Below the pieces are notes generated by a model. The model saw only the letters and a program-made list of their open reading frames with translations. It made no database searches and was not told the DNA's origin. Positions 27,671 to 36,594 of a stretch of DNA of 64,000 nucleotides are shown piece by piece. Location of the stretch: positions 186,001 through 250,000 of the forward strand of contig NZ_CAKKMV010000009.1 of NCBI RefSeq assembly GCF_918697865.1, in the 5' to 3' direction. Each line of letters opens with the position of its first letter. The stretch's first letter is position 1. Position numbers and translations under genes: made by a program. Source of the stretch: Massilia sp. Bi118. Lineage in GTDB: Bacteria; Pseudomonadota; Gammaproteobacteria; Burkholderiales; Burkholderiaceae_D.

Positions 27671-27704
27671 AAAAGGGGACAGGCATTGCGCCTGTCCCTT
27701 TTTT
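27671..27704 (+). terminator. Terminator of pckG
   Basis: GGGACAGGC (27676-27684) pairs with GCCTGTCCC (27690-27698) with flanking A-run and T-run. Confidence 0.88.
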
Positions 27705-27757
27705 CATTAGAATGTTTCATTGAAGAATTATGCGACGGCGCATCCAAGGGAGCGTGC

Positions 27758-28540
27758 ATGCAAATTGAACGGTGGATAGGCGCAGCCGCGATCGGGTTGC
27801 TGGTGTCGGCAGGCGGCGAAGTCCGGGCCGCGCAAGCACAAACCTGCAGCGCGAAAGCGCTCGAGCAGGTTGGCGCCTATTTGAAGATCGAGGACTTCAG
27901 CTTCGCCAACGACGGCGGCGAAGTCGTCGCCGCCGCCTGCAAGCGCTGGCCCGGCAAGCAGGGCTTGATGCTCGGCGCCTTCGCCTATGACGGCAAGAGC
28001 GATGAACAGAAAAACCTGGTCATCGTGGCGATTGACGAAAGGAAGGGCAAGGTCGTCAGCGCCTACCGTTCCCTCATCGAAGTGGACGCCACCACCCGGC
28101 TGGAAGAGGGCAATCTGGGCATCGACACGGCCGCCTACGACCTGGCACCGGACGTACGCGCTTTCGGCGTCGATATCGGTAGCGACTACAGCCCGCACTG
28201 TGCGCAGGGCGGCGGGGGACCGGAGCGCAGCCTGTATGTCATGGAAGGCAGCAGGATCAGCCCGGTCATGAAGGGCATGACGACCAAGGCATGGAACTTC
28301 GACGACCAGGAATCGACCAGCTGCAGCCCGGATCCCGCACCCGTCGTGTATTACGCCCTGACCCTCAGCGTCGGCAAGACGTCCACGAATGGCTACGCGG
28401 ACTTGCTGGTAACGGCCATCCCCCGCTACGAAGACGGCAAGAAAACCAAACGCGACGCTTTCCGCTACCGCATGCGCTACAACGGCAAGGAATACCCGGC
28501 GAACATGATGATGGGCGCGTTCTGGGCCTGGCGTAACTAG
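27758..28540 (+). CDS. Secreted hypothetical protein
   Basis: A 260-residue protein with a probable Sec signal peptide (IGAAAIGLLVSAGGEVRA-AQA, cleavage near residue 27). The mature part has several cysteines (TCSAKAL, AACKRW, PHCAQGG, STSCSPD) suited to periplasmic disulfides, and mixed alpha/beta character. No family was recognised. AAGGGAG lies upstream of the ATG. A longer frame starts 24 codons earlier but would destroy the signal peptide. It converges on the YfcC gene with one base between stops and so marks the left edge of the cyanophycin-related cluster, with no evident link to it. Confidence 0.75.
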   Translation: MQIERWIGAAAIGLLVSAGGEVRAAQAQTCSAKALEQVGAYLKIEDFSFANDGGEVVAAACKRWPGKQGLMLGAFAYDGKSDEQKNLVIVAIDERKGKVVSAYRSLIEVDATTRLEEGNLGIDTAAYDLAPDVRAFGVDIGSDYSPHCAQGGGGPERSLYVMEGSRISPVMKGMTTKAWNFDDQESTSCSPDPAPVVYYALTLSVGKTSTNGYADLLVTAIPRYEDGKKTKRDAFRYRMRYNGKEYPANMMMGAFWAWRN

Positions 28541-28541
28541 T

Positions 28542-29927
28542 TCAACTCCACTGCATCAAGCAGGGCGGCACCAGGAGCAGCAAAGCCAGTACCAGATAAA
28601 TCAGCTGCAGCGGCACCATCCACTTGGCCCAGGTCAGCCAGGGCACGCGCGCCAGCGCCAGCACGCCCACCGTGATGCCCGAGGTCGGAATCATCGGCGT
28701 GGACAGCTCGCCGAGCTGGAACGCCAGGATCGCGGTCTGGCGCGTCACGCCCACCAGGTCGGCCAGCGGCGCCATGATCGGCATGGTCAGCGCGGCCTGG
28801 CCGGTGCCCGAGTGGATGAAGAAGTTGATCACCGACTGGATCAGGTACATCTTCTGCGCCGCGAACACCGGGTGGCTGGACTGCACCAGCGGCATCAGGC
28901 CGTGCAGGATGGTGTCGATGATGTGGGCGTCGCGCGCGAGGATCATGGTCGCGCGTGCGATCGCGATCACCAGCGCCGTCGGCGCCAGGTCTTTCGCGCC
29001 CTGCATGAAGGACGCCACCCAGCTGTCGGGACCGAGGCGGCCGACCATGCCGACCACGATCGCCATCGTCAGGAACAGGGCCGCGATCTCGTCGATGAAC
29101 CAGTCGTACTTCACCACGCCGATCACCATCGTGCCGAGCGAAAGCGCGAAGATCGCCAGCACCGCGACGTGGCGGCCCGTCATGTGTTCCGTGGACGTCA
29201 TGACGGCCGGATGTTCCTGGCGCCTGGCCTGGTCCAGCACGAAGGTCGGGCTCAGCGCCGGATTGCGTTTGACACGCGCGGCGTACCACATCAGGAAGGC
29301 GATTGTGACCAGGGTCGCCGCGGCCCACACGATCAGGCGATAACCCATCCCCGAGAACACCGGCACGCCGGCGATGCCCTGGGCGATGCCGACATTGAAA
29401 GGGTTCAGGAAGGCGGCGCCGAAGCCGACCTGCGAGCCGAGGAAGGGAATCGATACGCCGGTGATGGTGTCGTAGCCCAGCGCCAGCGCCAGCGGCACGA
29501 AGATCAGGATGAAGGGAATCACCTCCTCGTTCATGCCGAAGGTGGCGCCGCCCAATGAGAACAGGGTCACGAACACGGGGATGATGGTCGCGCGCACCAG
29601 CGCCGAGTGTTCATGCGCGCGGGCGATCGAGCGAATCGCGGTGTCGATTGCCTCGGTCTTCTGCACCACCGCGAAGGCGCCGCCGACGATCAGCACGAAG
29701 CCGATGATCTGCGCCGCCTCGACGAAGCCTTTGATGGGCGCCTTCATCAGCGCCACCAGTCCCTGCGGGCTACTCGCCACGTAATGGAAGGTGTTCGGGT
29801 CGACCAGCTGCTTGCCGTTGACGAGGTGGGTCTCGTACTTCCCGCCGGGGACGAACCAGGTCGCCAGCGCGATCAGCGCGAGGATAGTAAACAGCAGCAC
29901 GAAGGTATTGGGCATTCGCAGGCGCAT
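28542..29927 (-). CDS. YfcC family basic amino acid / dipeptide permease
   Basis: A 461-residue inner-membrane carrier of the YfcC (C4-dicarboxylate/arginine-ornithine-like) family with about twelve hydrophobic helices. Typical blocks are NTFVLLFTILALIALATWFVPGG at the start, GATFGMNEEVIPFILIFVPLA, SQVGFGAAFLNPFNVGIAQGIAG and HSGTGQAALTMPIMAPLADLVGV. Relatives carry arginine or other cationic amino acids. It begins 13 bases after the AstE-like hydrolase gene on the same strand, so the two form an operon. Import of beta-Asp-Arg or arginine released by the cyanophycinase encoded across the divergent promoter is the suggested role (inference). Confidence 0.85.
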   Translation of the reverse strand: MRLRMPNTFVLLFTILALIALATWFVPGGKYETHLVNGKQLVDPNTFHYVASSPQGLVALMKAPIKGFVEAAQIIGFVLIVGGAFAVVQKTEAIDTAIRSIARAHEHSALVRATIIPVFVTLFSLGGATFGMNEEVIPFILIFVPLALALGYDTITGVSIPFLGSQVGFGAAFLNPFNVGIAQGIAGVPVFSGMGYRLIVWAAATLVTIAFLMWYAARVKRNPALSPTFVLDQARRQEHPAVMTSTEHMTGRHVAVLAIFALSLGTMVIGVVKYDWFIDEIAALFLTMAIVVGMVGRLGPDSWVASFMQGAKDLAPTALVIAIARATMILARDAHIIDTILHGLMPLVQSSHPVFAAQKMYLIQSVINFFIHSGTGQAALTMPIMAPLADLVGVTRQTAILAFQLGELSTPMIPTSGITVGVLALARVPWLTWAKWMVPLQLIYLVLALLLLVPPCLMQWS

Positions 29928-29940
29928 GCTCTTTGCTTTC

Positions 29941-31059
29941 TTATTGACTCAACAGGGAACCGGAACGGAAGGGCGTATCGCCCGCGATTTTACAGATGTG
30001 CATGCCGCGCAGCAGATGGCGATGAGAGGTAGAGGCGAACAGCAGGCCGCCGCGGCTGGCGCGCACGCTGGCGGTAACGCCGGTGACAGGGTTGACGATG
30101 TCGGCGACGGCCTCGCCCGCCGCGACCTGCTCGCCGAGCTGCTTCAGGAACACCAGCACGCCCGACTGCGGTGCATGCAGCGGTTCGACGCCCTCCAAAG
30201 GCGTCGCTTCGCACAAGGGTGCGGGCAGGGACAGCAAGGGAATATCGAGCAGGCCTTCGCGCGCCAGGTAGTGCAGCAGCGCCTGCGCATCCTGTTCGGC
30301 GACGTCGTAGCGCACGTCCATCTCGCCGCGCAGCTCCACCGTGATGGCGGCGCAGGCCGGCGGAATCGGCGTCTGCGGGCCGAAGTGGGCGGCGAGGTCC
30401 CACCACAGGCGGCTGCAGGCTTCGTCGAAGGGTTCGCCGCCGGACGCGTTCGACAGCAGCAGGGCGCGCGCGCCGAGCAGCGCCGCCAGCGGCTTTACCT
30501 GGCCGGCCAGCGCGGTGCCGGTGTACACGTGAAGCAGGGCTTCGTTATCGCAGTGCAGGTCGAGCACGATGTCGGCGTCGATCGCCATGCCCAGCAGGGT
30601 TTTCTTGAGGACGGCGGTCGGGTCGAGCGGTTCCCAGCGTTTGACGGCGGCGCGCGCCTCGCTGCGGATCATGGCGACGTTGGCCGCCGCATCCGCCCCC
30701 AGCCGCCCGGCCAGGCTGGCCTTCAATTCCTCGGCCACGTGGCGGAAGGCACGGTTGAAATTCAGGCCGCTGCCGAAGTCGAAGCGGCCGAAGGGCATGC
30801 CCTGCATGACCTGGGACAGGCCGATGGGGTTCGCGGCCGGCACCAGCACGATCTCGCCGTGCACGCGGCCCTCCGCATCCAGCCGCTCCAGTTCACGCCG
30901 CAGGAAGTGCGCCACCAGCATCGCCGGCACCTCGTCCGCATGCAAGGCGGCCTGGATATAAGCCTTCTTGCCGCTGCCGGCGCTGCCGTAGTGCCAGGAA
31001 GTGAGCTGGTAGGAAGCGACGCCTGGCTCGGTCGCGAGCGCGTGTTCGTATGCATGCAT
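29941..31059 (-). CDS. AstE/aspartoacylase-family zinc hydrolase, candidate beta-Asp-Arg hydrolase
   Basis: A 372-residue cytosolic metal-dependent hydrolase of the succinylglutamate desuccinylase/aspartoacylase family (M14-like). Zinc ligands are His40 and Glu43 in HADE and a second His in LDLHCDNE near residue 170. The catalytic Glu is probably in ITVELRGE, and a C-terminal lipoyl-like beta domain (PQSGVLVFLKQLGEQVAAGEAVADIVNP) follows. No arginine-catabolism (ast) genes are near. Because the locus also encodes a cyanophycinase and a permease, splitting the dipeptide beta-Asp-Arg is more likely than succinylglutamate hydrolysis. CphZ-type cyanophycin dipeptide hydrolases are a plausible comparison, recalled and not checked. 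Confidence 0.75.
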   Translation of the reverse strand: MHAYEHALATEPGVASYQLTSWHYGSAGSGKKAYIQAALHADEVPAMLVAHFLRRELERLDAEGRVHGEIVLVPAANPIGLSQVMQGMPFGRFDFGSGLNFNRAFRHVAEELKASLAGRLGADAAANVAMIRSEARAAVKRWEPLDPTAVLKKTLLGMAIDADIVLDLHCDNEALLHVYTGTALAGQVKPLAALLGARALLLSNASGGEPFDEACSRLWWDLAAHFGPQTPIPPACAAITVELRGEMDVRYDVAEQDAQALLHYLAREGLLDIPLLSLPAPLCEATPLEGVEPLHAPQSGVLVFLKQLGEQVAAGEAVADIVNPVTGVTASVRASRGGLLFASTSHRHLLRGMHICKIAGDTPFRSGSLLSQ

Positions 31060-31214
31060 ATGCGGGTCTCCTGGCCGGTTCGGCGTGCCCGGCCGATTAT
31101 GTATGAATTTTTACACAAGGTAAATCGATGATGGATTTTTTTCAAAAACATGTTGAGTTCGTGAATACATGTGGTTTACATTTTGAAATGTTTATTCATT
31201 GACATCCAACTTCG
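31060..31214. promoter_or_regulatory. Divergent control region of the cyanophycin-related locus
   Basis: An AT-rich 155-bp region between divergent starts. ACATTT (31178-31183) and AAATGT (31186-31191) form a perfect palindrome with a 2-bp spacer, flanked by TGAATA (31162-31167) and TATTCA (31193-31198). This is a candidate operator for the RpiR-type regulator encoded immediately downstream. Confidence 0.5.
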
Positions 31215-32165
31215 ATGACGCCAAACGTTCCGTCCAGCGCTTCGCCTGACATTGGTTTTGCCGAGTCTTCGCTCGGCCGGAGCCTGCTGCGGGTACTGGC
31301 GGAAGGGTCGGCCTCGAACCGCGCGATCGCCGACTACCTGTTGCGCAAACAGGTGCGGGTGACGGCGCTGGGGATCGAGGAGCTGGCCGAAGCCTGCGAA
31401 GTCTCGACGGCCACCATCAGCCGCTTTGCCCGCGATCTCGGTTTCAAGAACTATGCGGCGATGCGCGGCGCGGTGGCGGAGACCCTGCAGTCAGTGCTGC
31501 AGCCGGTCGAAAAGCTGCGCAGCACCATCGCCCGCAAGGCCGCGGCAGCGTCGCCGGCACTCGAAAGCCTGAGTTATGCAGAGGCGGGCATCACCGCCGC
31601 CAGCCGCGCGCTGGACGGCGCCCAGCTCGACCGCATCGGCGCGGTCTTCACCAAGGCCCGCACCGTGTACGTGATGGGATTCGGCCTGTCCTCGTTTTTG
31701 GCCGGCACACTCGCCATGCATTTGCAGCCCTTCTGCCAGCACGTGGTCGAAGTGGCCGCCAGCGGCGGCACCGAAGTGGCGGCCAGCCACCTGGCCAACA
31801 TCACCAGCAAGGACGTGCTGGTCGCGATTTCGCTGCCGCGCTACACGCTGGCGGTCGTGCCGCTGACCCGCTTCGCGCGCGACCACGGTGCCACCGTCGT
31901 CTCCATCACCGATTCGCCCGCCTCGCCACTCGCCGAGCTGGGGCATCACGTCCTGTATGCGCACAGCGCGCACCCGGTGCTGCCCAGCAGCGGCAGCAGC
32001 ACCCTGGCCGTGATCGAAGCGCTGGCCGTGTCGCTGATGACGTCCAACAAAGCCAATGTGGCCAAGGCGGCCCGCCATACCGAGGCGATTGCCGCCTACC
32101 TGGTTGGCGAACACCAGATTCGTACCGGCAGCATGCAGAAAAAACCCAAAGGGAGAAAAGCATGA
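31215..32165 (+). CDS. MurR/RpiR family transcriptional regulator (HTH + SIS)
   Basis: A 316-residue regulator. The N-terminal RpiR helix-turn-helix covers about residues 35-95 (NRAIADYLLRKQVRVTALGIEELAEACEVSTATISRFARDLGF split across it). The SIS domain at about 130-270 has VYVMGFGLSSFLAG and DVLVAISLPRYT, and is the ligand sensor. SIS domains usually bind phosphosugars. In this setting the ligand may instead relate to arginine or the beta-Asp-Arg dipeptide, which is inference. Its last four bases overlap the start of the TonB-dependent receptor (ATGA), so it is the first gene of that operon. Confidence 0.9.
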   Translation: MTPNVPSSASPDIGFAESSLGRSLLRVLAEGSASNRAIADYLLRKQVRVTALGIEELAEACEVSTATISRFARDLGFKNYAAMRGAVAETLQSVLQPVEKLRSTIARKAAAASPALESLSYAEAGITAASRALDGAQLDRIGAVFTKARTVYVMGFGLSSFLAGTLAMHLQPFCQHVVEVAASGGTEVAASHLANITSKDVLVAISLPRYTLAVVPLTRFARDHGATVVSITDSPASPLAELGHHVLYAHSAHPVLPSSGSSTLAVIEALAVSLMTSNKANVAKAARHTEAIAAYLVGEHQIRTGSMQKKPKGRKA

Positions 32166-34888
32166 AACAACGTATTTTGGCGTCGAGCGTCGCCGCCGCA
32201 CTGGCCCTGATCGCGCAGCAGGCCTGGGCGCAGGCGCAGGAAGACGGGCAGAAGCTGCACCGCGTGGAGATCACCGGCTCCTCGATCAAGCGCATCGACA
32301 GCGAGACGGCCCTGCCGGTGCAGATGATCACCCGCGAGGACATCGAGAAGATGGGCGCCACCACCGCCGCGGAACTGGTCAAGAACATCAGCGCCAACAC
32401 CGCGCCCATCACGGACGGCCCCAGCATCACGGACGGCACCTCGGGCCAGCGCGGCCTCAACGCGGCCAACATGCGCGGCATCGGGGCTTCGTCCACGCTG
32501 GTGCTGCTGAACGGCCGCCGCCTGGCCAACTTCGCGTCTCCCGGCGACAACGCCAGCGTCGACCTGAACAACATCCCGGCCGGCGCGATCCAGCGCGTCG
32601 AGGTGCTGAAGGACGGCGCCTCGGCCATCTACGGCACCGACGCGATCGGCGGCGTGATCAACTTCATCACCCGCAAGGACTACACCGGCATCGACCTCTC
32701 CGGCTCGCTGGCCGGTACCCAGCACGGCGGCGCCGGCAAGAAGACCGCCAGCATCAGCGCCGGCTACGGCAACCTGGATACCGACCGCTTCAACGTGTTC
32801 GGCGTGCTCGACGTGCAGCAGCTCGACCGCCTGCGCTCGGGCCAGCGCAGCTTCATCAAGGAGCGCGAGCTGGCAACCACGCTGCCGGCCCAGATGTCCA
32901 GCAACACCTTCCCGGCCAACGTCGACATCTCGGGCGCTCAGCGCGCCGCCCTGATCGCCGCCGGCCTGCTGCCGGCCGGCAGCACCGTCAGCCGGGTCAA
33001 CCCGAGCGCGCCGGGCTGCAATCCGCCCGCCACCGTGTACGCGGCCAAGGGTCCGGGCGGCGTGGCAGGCTGCAGCTACGACTACATGGAAGACACCGAG
33101 ATCTATCCGGACTCGCGCAAGGTCGGCTTCATCGGCCGCGCGACCTTCCAGCTGAATCCGGAAAACCAGCTGTTCGCGGAACTGGTGCAGACCGAGACCA
33201 ACACCAAATATGTGCTGTCGCCGAACCCGGTCCGCATCCGCAACCTGCCGGTCAGCATCCTGCCGACCGCCTACCGCAATGCGCTGACGGGCGCCGGCCT
33301 GCCGGACACCTTCAGCGGCATCCGCTACCGCATGAGCGAAGCCGGCAACCGCAGCAACGAGGTGAAGAGCACCGGCCAGCGCCTGGTGCTGGGCGCCACC
33401 GGCACGCTGAACGGCTGGGACTACGACGCGGCCCTGTCGCGCGCCGAGAACCGCGCCGTCGACAAGTACGTAAACGGCTATGTGCTGTACGACCAGTTCG
33501 ACGCCGCCGTGCGCAACGGGACCATCAATCCCTTCGCGCCCTCGTCCAAGGCCGGCATCGACCTGATCAACAGCATCAAGATCAACGACGAGGCGCGCAA
33601 GGCCAAGGGTGTATCGACCTCCCTGGACGGCAAGATGTCGCGCGCCCTGAGCGCACTGGCCGGCGGCGATCTGGCCCTTGCCATCGGCGGCGAACTGCGC
33701 CACGAGCACCAGGTGTTCAATCCCTCGGACCTGCTCAATTCGAACAACATCGCCGGCGACCGTGACAGCACCATTCCAGCTGGCGAGCTGCTCGAGGTCG
33801 AAACCGCCGACGACACCCGCAAGGTGGCGTCGGTGTTCGCCGAAGTGGTGGCGCCCTTCACCAAAGAGCTGGAGATGCAGTTCGCGGTGCGCTTCGACCA
33901 CTACAGCGAAGTGGGCAACACCACCAATCCGAAGATCGGCCTGCGCTGGCAGCCGTCCCCGGCGCTGCTGCTGCGCAGCTCGATCGGCACCGGCTTCCGC
34001 GCGCCTTCGCTGTCGGACCTGAAGCGCCCGACCATCTTCGGCACCACCGCCGGCATCCTGACCGATCCGCAGTGCGTGCAGCAGGAAGGCAGTATCGACA
34101 CTTGCACCGACCAGTGGGGCGTGGAGCGCCGCTCGAACCCGAACCTGAAGCCGGAGAAGTCGCGCCAGTTCACGCTGGGCGTGGTGCTCGAGCCGGTCAA
34201 GCGCACCAGCCTCTCGCTCGATTACTGGAACATCGAGAAGAAGGACGTGATCAGCACCCTGGGCGAACAGGTCATCATCGAGAACCCGGCCGCCTACAAC
34301 GGCAAGTACATCACGCGCGACGAGGACGGCTTCATCGAGAACATCCTCCTGATGAAGGAAAACCAGGGCCGCCTGAAGACCTCGGGCATCGACATCGGCG
34401 CCGACTGGCGCACCGAGCGCGGCGCCTGGGGACGCTTCGGCATCAACCTGTCCGGCACCTGGATCCTGAAGTACGACCGCCAGTTCGGCCCGAACGAGCC
34501 CTATCGCAGCAACCTGGGTGTGTTCCTGAACGACCAGGTGATCCAGAAGTGGCGCCACCGCATCAACTTCGAATGGGACAACGGCCCGGTCACGCTGACG
34601 CTGGCGAACCAGTACTCGACAAGCTACACCGACCAGAACACGACCTATGACCCGTTCACCGACGCCCTGCTGGCGCCGAACCACGTGAAGCATTACTCGC
34701 TGTGGGACCTGACCGGCAGCTGGGCGATCGGCAAGAACCTCAAGCTGCGCGCCGGCGTCCTGAACCTGCTCGACAAGGACCCGCCGTTCTCGAACCAGGC
34801 CTGGTTCTTCCTGGCCGGCTACGATCCGAGCTACACCGACCCGCGCGGCCGCAGCGCTTTCGTGAGCGCGAACTACTCGTTCAAGTGA
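32162..34888 (+). CDS. TonB-dependent outer-membrane receptor of the cyanophycinase operon
   Basis: A 908-residue outer-membrane receptor. A signal peptide (LALIAQQAWA-QA, about residues 1-24) is followed by a TonB-box-like LHRVEITGSSIKR, the plug (SETALPVQMITREDIEKMGA, MRGIGASSTLVLLNGRRLA, VEVLKDGASAIYGTDAIGGVINF) and a long barrel with the late motif RSSIGTGFRAPSL, ending in SANYSFK. The length and RPRL-type plug match receptors for oligomeric substrates and peptides. It overlaps the regulator gene and lies ten bases before the cyanophycinase start. Uptake of cyanophycin fragments is inferred from context only. Confidence 0.9.
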   Translation: MKQRILASSVAAALALIAQQAWAQAQEDGQKLHRVEITGSSIKRIDSETALPVQMITREDIEKMGATTAAELVKNISANTAPITDGPSITDGTSGQRGLNAANMRGIGASSTLVLLNGRRLANFASPGDNASVDLNNIPAGAIQRVEVLKDGASAIYGTDAIGGVINFITRKDYTGIDLSGSLAGTQHGGAGKKTASISAGYGNLDTDRFNVFGVLDVQQLDRLRSGQRSFIKERELATTLPAQMSSNTFPANVDISGAQRAALIAAGLLPAGSTVSRVNPSAPGCNPPATVYAAKGPGGVAGCSYDYMEDTEIYPDSRKVGFIGRATFQLNPENQLFAELVQTETNTKYVLSPNPVRIRNLPVSILPTAYRNALTGAGLPDTFSGIRYRMSEAGNRSNEVKSTGQRLVLGATGTLNGWDYDAALSRAENRAVDKYVNGYVLYDQFDAAVRNGTINPFAPSSKAGIDLINSIKINDEARKAKGVSTSLDGKMSRALSALAGGDLALAIGGELRHEHQVFNPSDLLNSNNIAGDRDSTIPAGELLEVETADDTRKVASVFAEVVAPFTKELEMQFAVRFDHYSEVGNTTNPKIGLRWQPSPALLLRSSIGTGFRAPSLSDLKRPTIFGTTAGILTDPQCVQQEGSIDTCTDQWGVERRSNPNLKPEKSRQFTLGVVLEPVKRTSLSLDYWNIEKKDVISTLGEQVIIENPAAYNGKYITRDEDGFIENILLMKENQGRLKTSGIDIGADWRTERGAWGRFGINLSGTWILKYDRQFGPNEPYRSNLGVFLNDQVIQKWRHRINFEWDNGPVTLTLANQYSTSYTDQNTTYDPFTDALLAPNHVKHYSLWDLTGSWAIGKNLKLRAGVLNLLDKDPPFSNQAWFFLAGYDPSYTDPRGRSAFVSANYSFK

Positions 34889-34898
34889 TGGGGTGCGT

Positions 34899-36125
34899 AT
34901 GCTGAAGAGATGGGGCTTGGCGCTGGCGCTGGTGCTTGGCGGCGCAAGCGCTTTCGCGGCGCCGGCTGAGACCGGAGCGCCGGACCGGCCGAAAGGTTCG
35001 CTGGTCATCATCGGCGGTGGCCTGCGCGCCAACAACGTCGAGGTGTGGCAGAAGATCGTCGAGCTGGCCGGCGGCAAGGGAGCGCGCATTGCCGTGTTCC
35101 CGACCGCCGCCGGCACGCCGGCACGGGAAGCCCAGCTTACCGCGGACGTCTTGAAGCGCTACGGTGCGCAAGCCTTCGTGGTGCCGATCGCGCCGCGCCT
35201 GGCCGGCACCGATGCCCTGAAAGCCGCCGACGATCCGGCGACGGCCAAGGCAGTGCGCGAAGCCGGCGGCGCCTTCTTCACCGGCGGCGACCAGGCCCGT
35301 ATCACCGGCTCCTTGCGCCGCGCGGACGGCAGCAACACGGCGGTGCTGGATGCGCTGTGGGCGATGTACCGGCGCGGCGGCGTGATCGCCGGCACCAGCG
35401 CCGGCGCCGCCATCATGAGCAGCACCATGTTCTACGATCCGCCGCTGGAAGTGCTGCCCTTGCTGAAGCACGGTATCACGGATGGCAAGGACGTCGCGCC
35501 TGGACTGGGCTTCGTCGGCGAGGACGTCTTCATCGACCAGCACTTCCTGATCCGCGGCCGTTTCGCCCGCATGCTGCCGGTGATGCTGGCCAAGGGTTAT
35601 ACGCTGGGACTGGGCATCGACGAGAACACCGCCGCCGTGGTGGGACCCTCGCGCGACGTGAGCATCATCGGCTACCGCGGCGCGCTGGTGCTCGACCTGG
35701 CCGGCGCCACGGTCGACAAGGCGCAGCCGAATTTCAATGTGTCGAATGCGCGCATCAGCTACCTGGACAGCGGCGACCGCTTCAACCTGGTCAACCGCGC
35801 GTATTCGCCGGGGCCGGACAAGGAAGCTCTGAAAAACATCGACCGCGAACACCGCGAATCGATCTTCACCACCGACATCCTGGGGAATACCTCGGTGGTC
35901 AACCTGCTCGAGAAGCTGACCGACAGCGACCAGCAGCGCGCAGTCGGTATCGCCTTCGAAGGCCCTGCTAGCCGTACGCCGGAACGCGGCTTCGAATTCA
36001 CTTTTACCCGCGTGCCCGATACCAGGGAATACGCCACCAACCGCGAGGATGCCTATTCGATCTACCGGATCAGGATGGATGTGCGGCCGGTGAAGATGCA
36101 CCTGCCGCTGTATTCGGCGGACTAA
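34899..36125 (+). CDS. Secreted cyanophycinase (peptidase family S51)
   Basis: Serine exopeptidase that cuts cyanophycin into beta-Asp-Arg dipeptides. The 408-residue protein has a signal peptide (LALALVLGGASAFA-AP) and no lipobox, so it should reach the periplasm or outside; this resembles the extracellular CphE type and not the cytosolic CphB type. S51 hallmarks are GSLVIIGGGLR at the N-terminus, FFTGGDQARITGSLR, nucleophile Ser167 in AGTSAGAAIMS, and the late DQHFLIRGRFARML and LGIDENTAAVV. GTG at 34893 is a possible start, but ATG 34899 gives a better signal peptide. It is the last gene of the RpiR-receptor-cyanophycinase operon. No cyanophycin synthetase gene is in the window, so scavenging of outside polymer is favoured. 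Confidence 0.9.
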   Translation: MLKRWGLALALVLGGASAFAAPAETGAPDRPKGSLVIIGGGLRANNVEVWQKIVELAGGKGARIAVFPTAAGTPAREAQLTADVLKRYGAQAFVVPIAPRLAGTDALKAADDPATAKAVREAGGAFFTGGDQARITGSLRRADGSNTAVLDALWAMYRRGGVIAGTSAGAAIMSSTMFYDPPLEVLPLLKHGITDGKDVAPGLGFVGEDVFIDQHFLIRGRFARMLPVMLAKGYTLGLGIDENTAAVVGPSRDVSIIGYRGALVLDLAGATVDKAQPNFNVSNARISYLDSGDRFNLVNRAYSPGPDKEALKNIDREHRESIFTTDILGNTSVVNLLEKLTDSDQQRAVGIAFEGPASRTPERGFEFTFTRVPDTREYATNREDAYSIYRIRMDVRPVKMHLPLYSAD

Positions 36126-36146
36126 GCGTTCTAAAAGCCGCTTAGT
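36121..36146. terminator. Bidirectional hairpin holding both flanking stop codons
   Basis: ACTAAGCG (36121-36128) pairs with CGCTTAGT (36139-36146) around a ten-base loop. The TAA of the cyanophycinase gene (36123-36125) and the TAA of the convergent DUF2214 gene (36142-36144) lie in the two arms. No strong T-run is present on either side. Confidence 0.5.
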
Positions 36147-36594
36147 ACCCTATACCGCGCGCCATCGCGGCTGCCAGCACCGGGATCAGCGCAAACACGT
36201 GGATCTCGAGCAGCAGCTGGCGGCGCAGCGCGGCGATCTCCTGCGCCGGCGGCATGAAGGCGGCATCGAGCTTCAGGCGCTTTTGCCACGCCAGCATGCG
36301 CAGGGTAGGGCGGATCGACACCAGCCCGACCACCAGGAAGGCGCCTATCTTCGCCCAGAATACCGGATTGTGCAGGTAGAAATCCGGTCCTTTGGCGCCG
36401 AACCAGACGCGCGCGAAACCGACCACCAGGATCGCCATCGCCAGGCCGCCATACACCGCATCGAAGCGTCCCAACAGCCGTACCGTGTGCGGCGACATGG
36501 CCGCGGGACGCATCAGCGCGATTTCCGCCGCCAGCACCGAGGCGATGCCGAACACGATCAGGTGGTGGACCGAAGCTAACAGGAAGTCGATCAT
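36142..36594 (-). CDS. DUF2214 family membrane protein
   Basis: A 150-residue inner-membrane protein with four predicted helices (about 8-28, 45-65, 80-95, 128-146), matching DUF2214 by HLIVFGIASVLAAEIALMRP, GRFDAVYGGLAMAILVVGFARVWFGAKG, and NPVFWAKIGAFLVVGLVSI. Function unknown. The ftrA stop codon overlaps its ATG by four bases (36591-36594), so the two genes are co-transcribed with ftrA upstream. Confidence 0.82.
   Translation of the reverse strand: MIDFLLASVHHLIVFGIASVLAAEIALMRPAAMSPHTVRLLGRFDAVYGGLAMAILVVGFARVWFGAKGPDFYLHNPVFWAKIGAFLVVGLVSIRPTLRMLAWQKRLKLDAAFMPPAQEIAALRRQLLLEIHVFALIPVLAAAMARGIGY

Noticed and set aside
29941-31059. Succinylglutamate desuccinylase of the arginine succinyltransferase pathway
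   Set aside because: None of the other ast genes is nearby, and the context is cyanophycin degradation.
32096-35116. 1,000-residue open frame antisense to the TonB-dependent receptor
   Set aside because: It is a mirror of the receptor and cyanophycinase genes, with repetitive Val/Ala/Gly/Arg composition and no domain.
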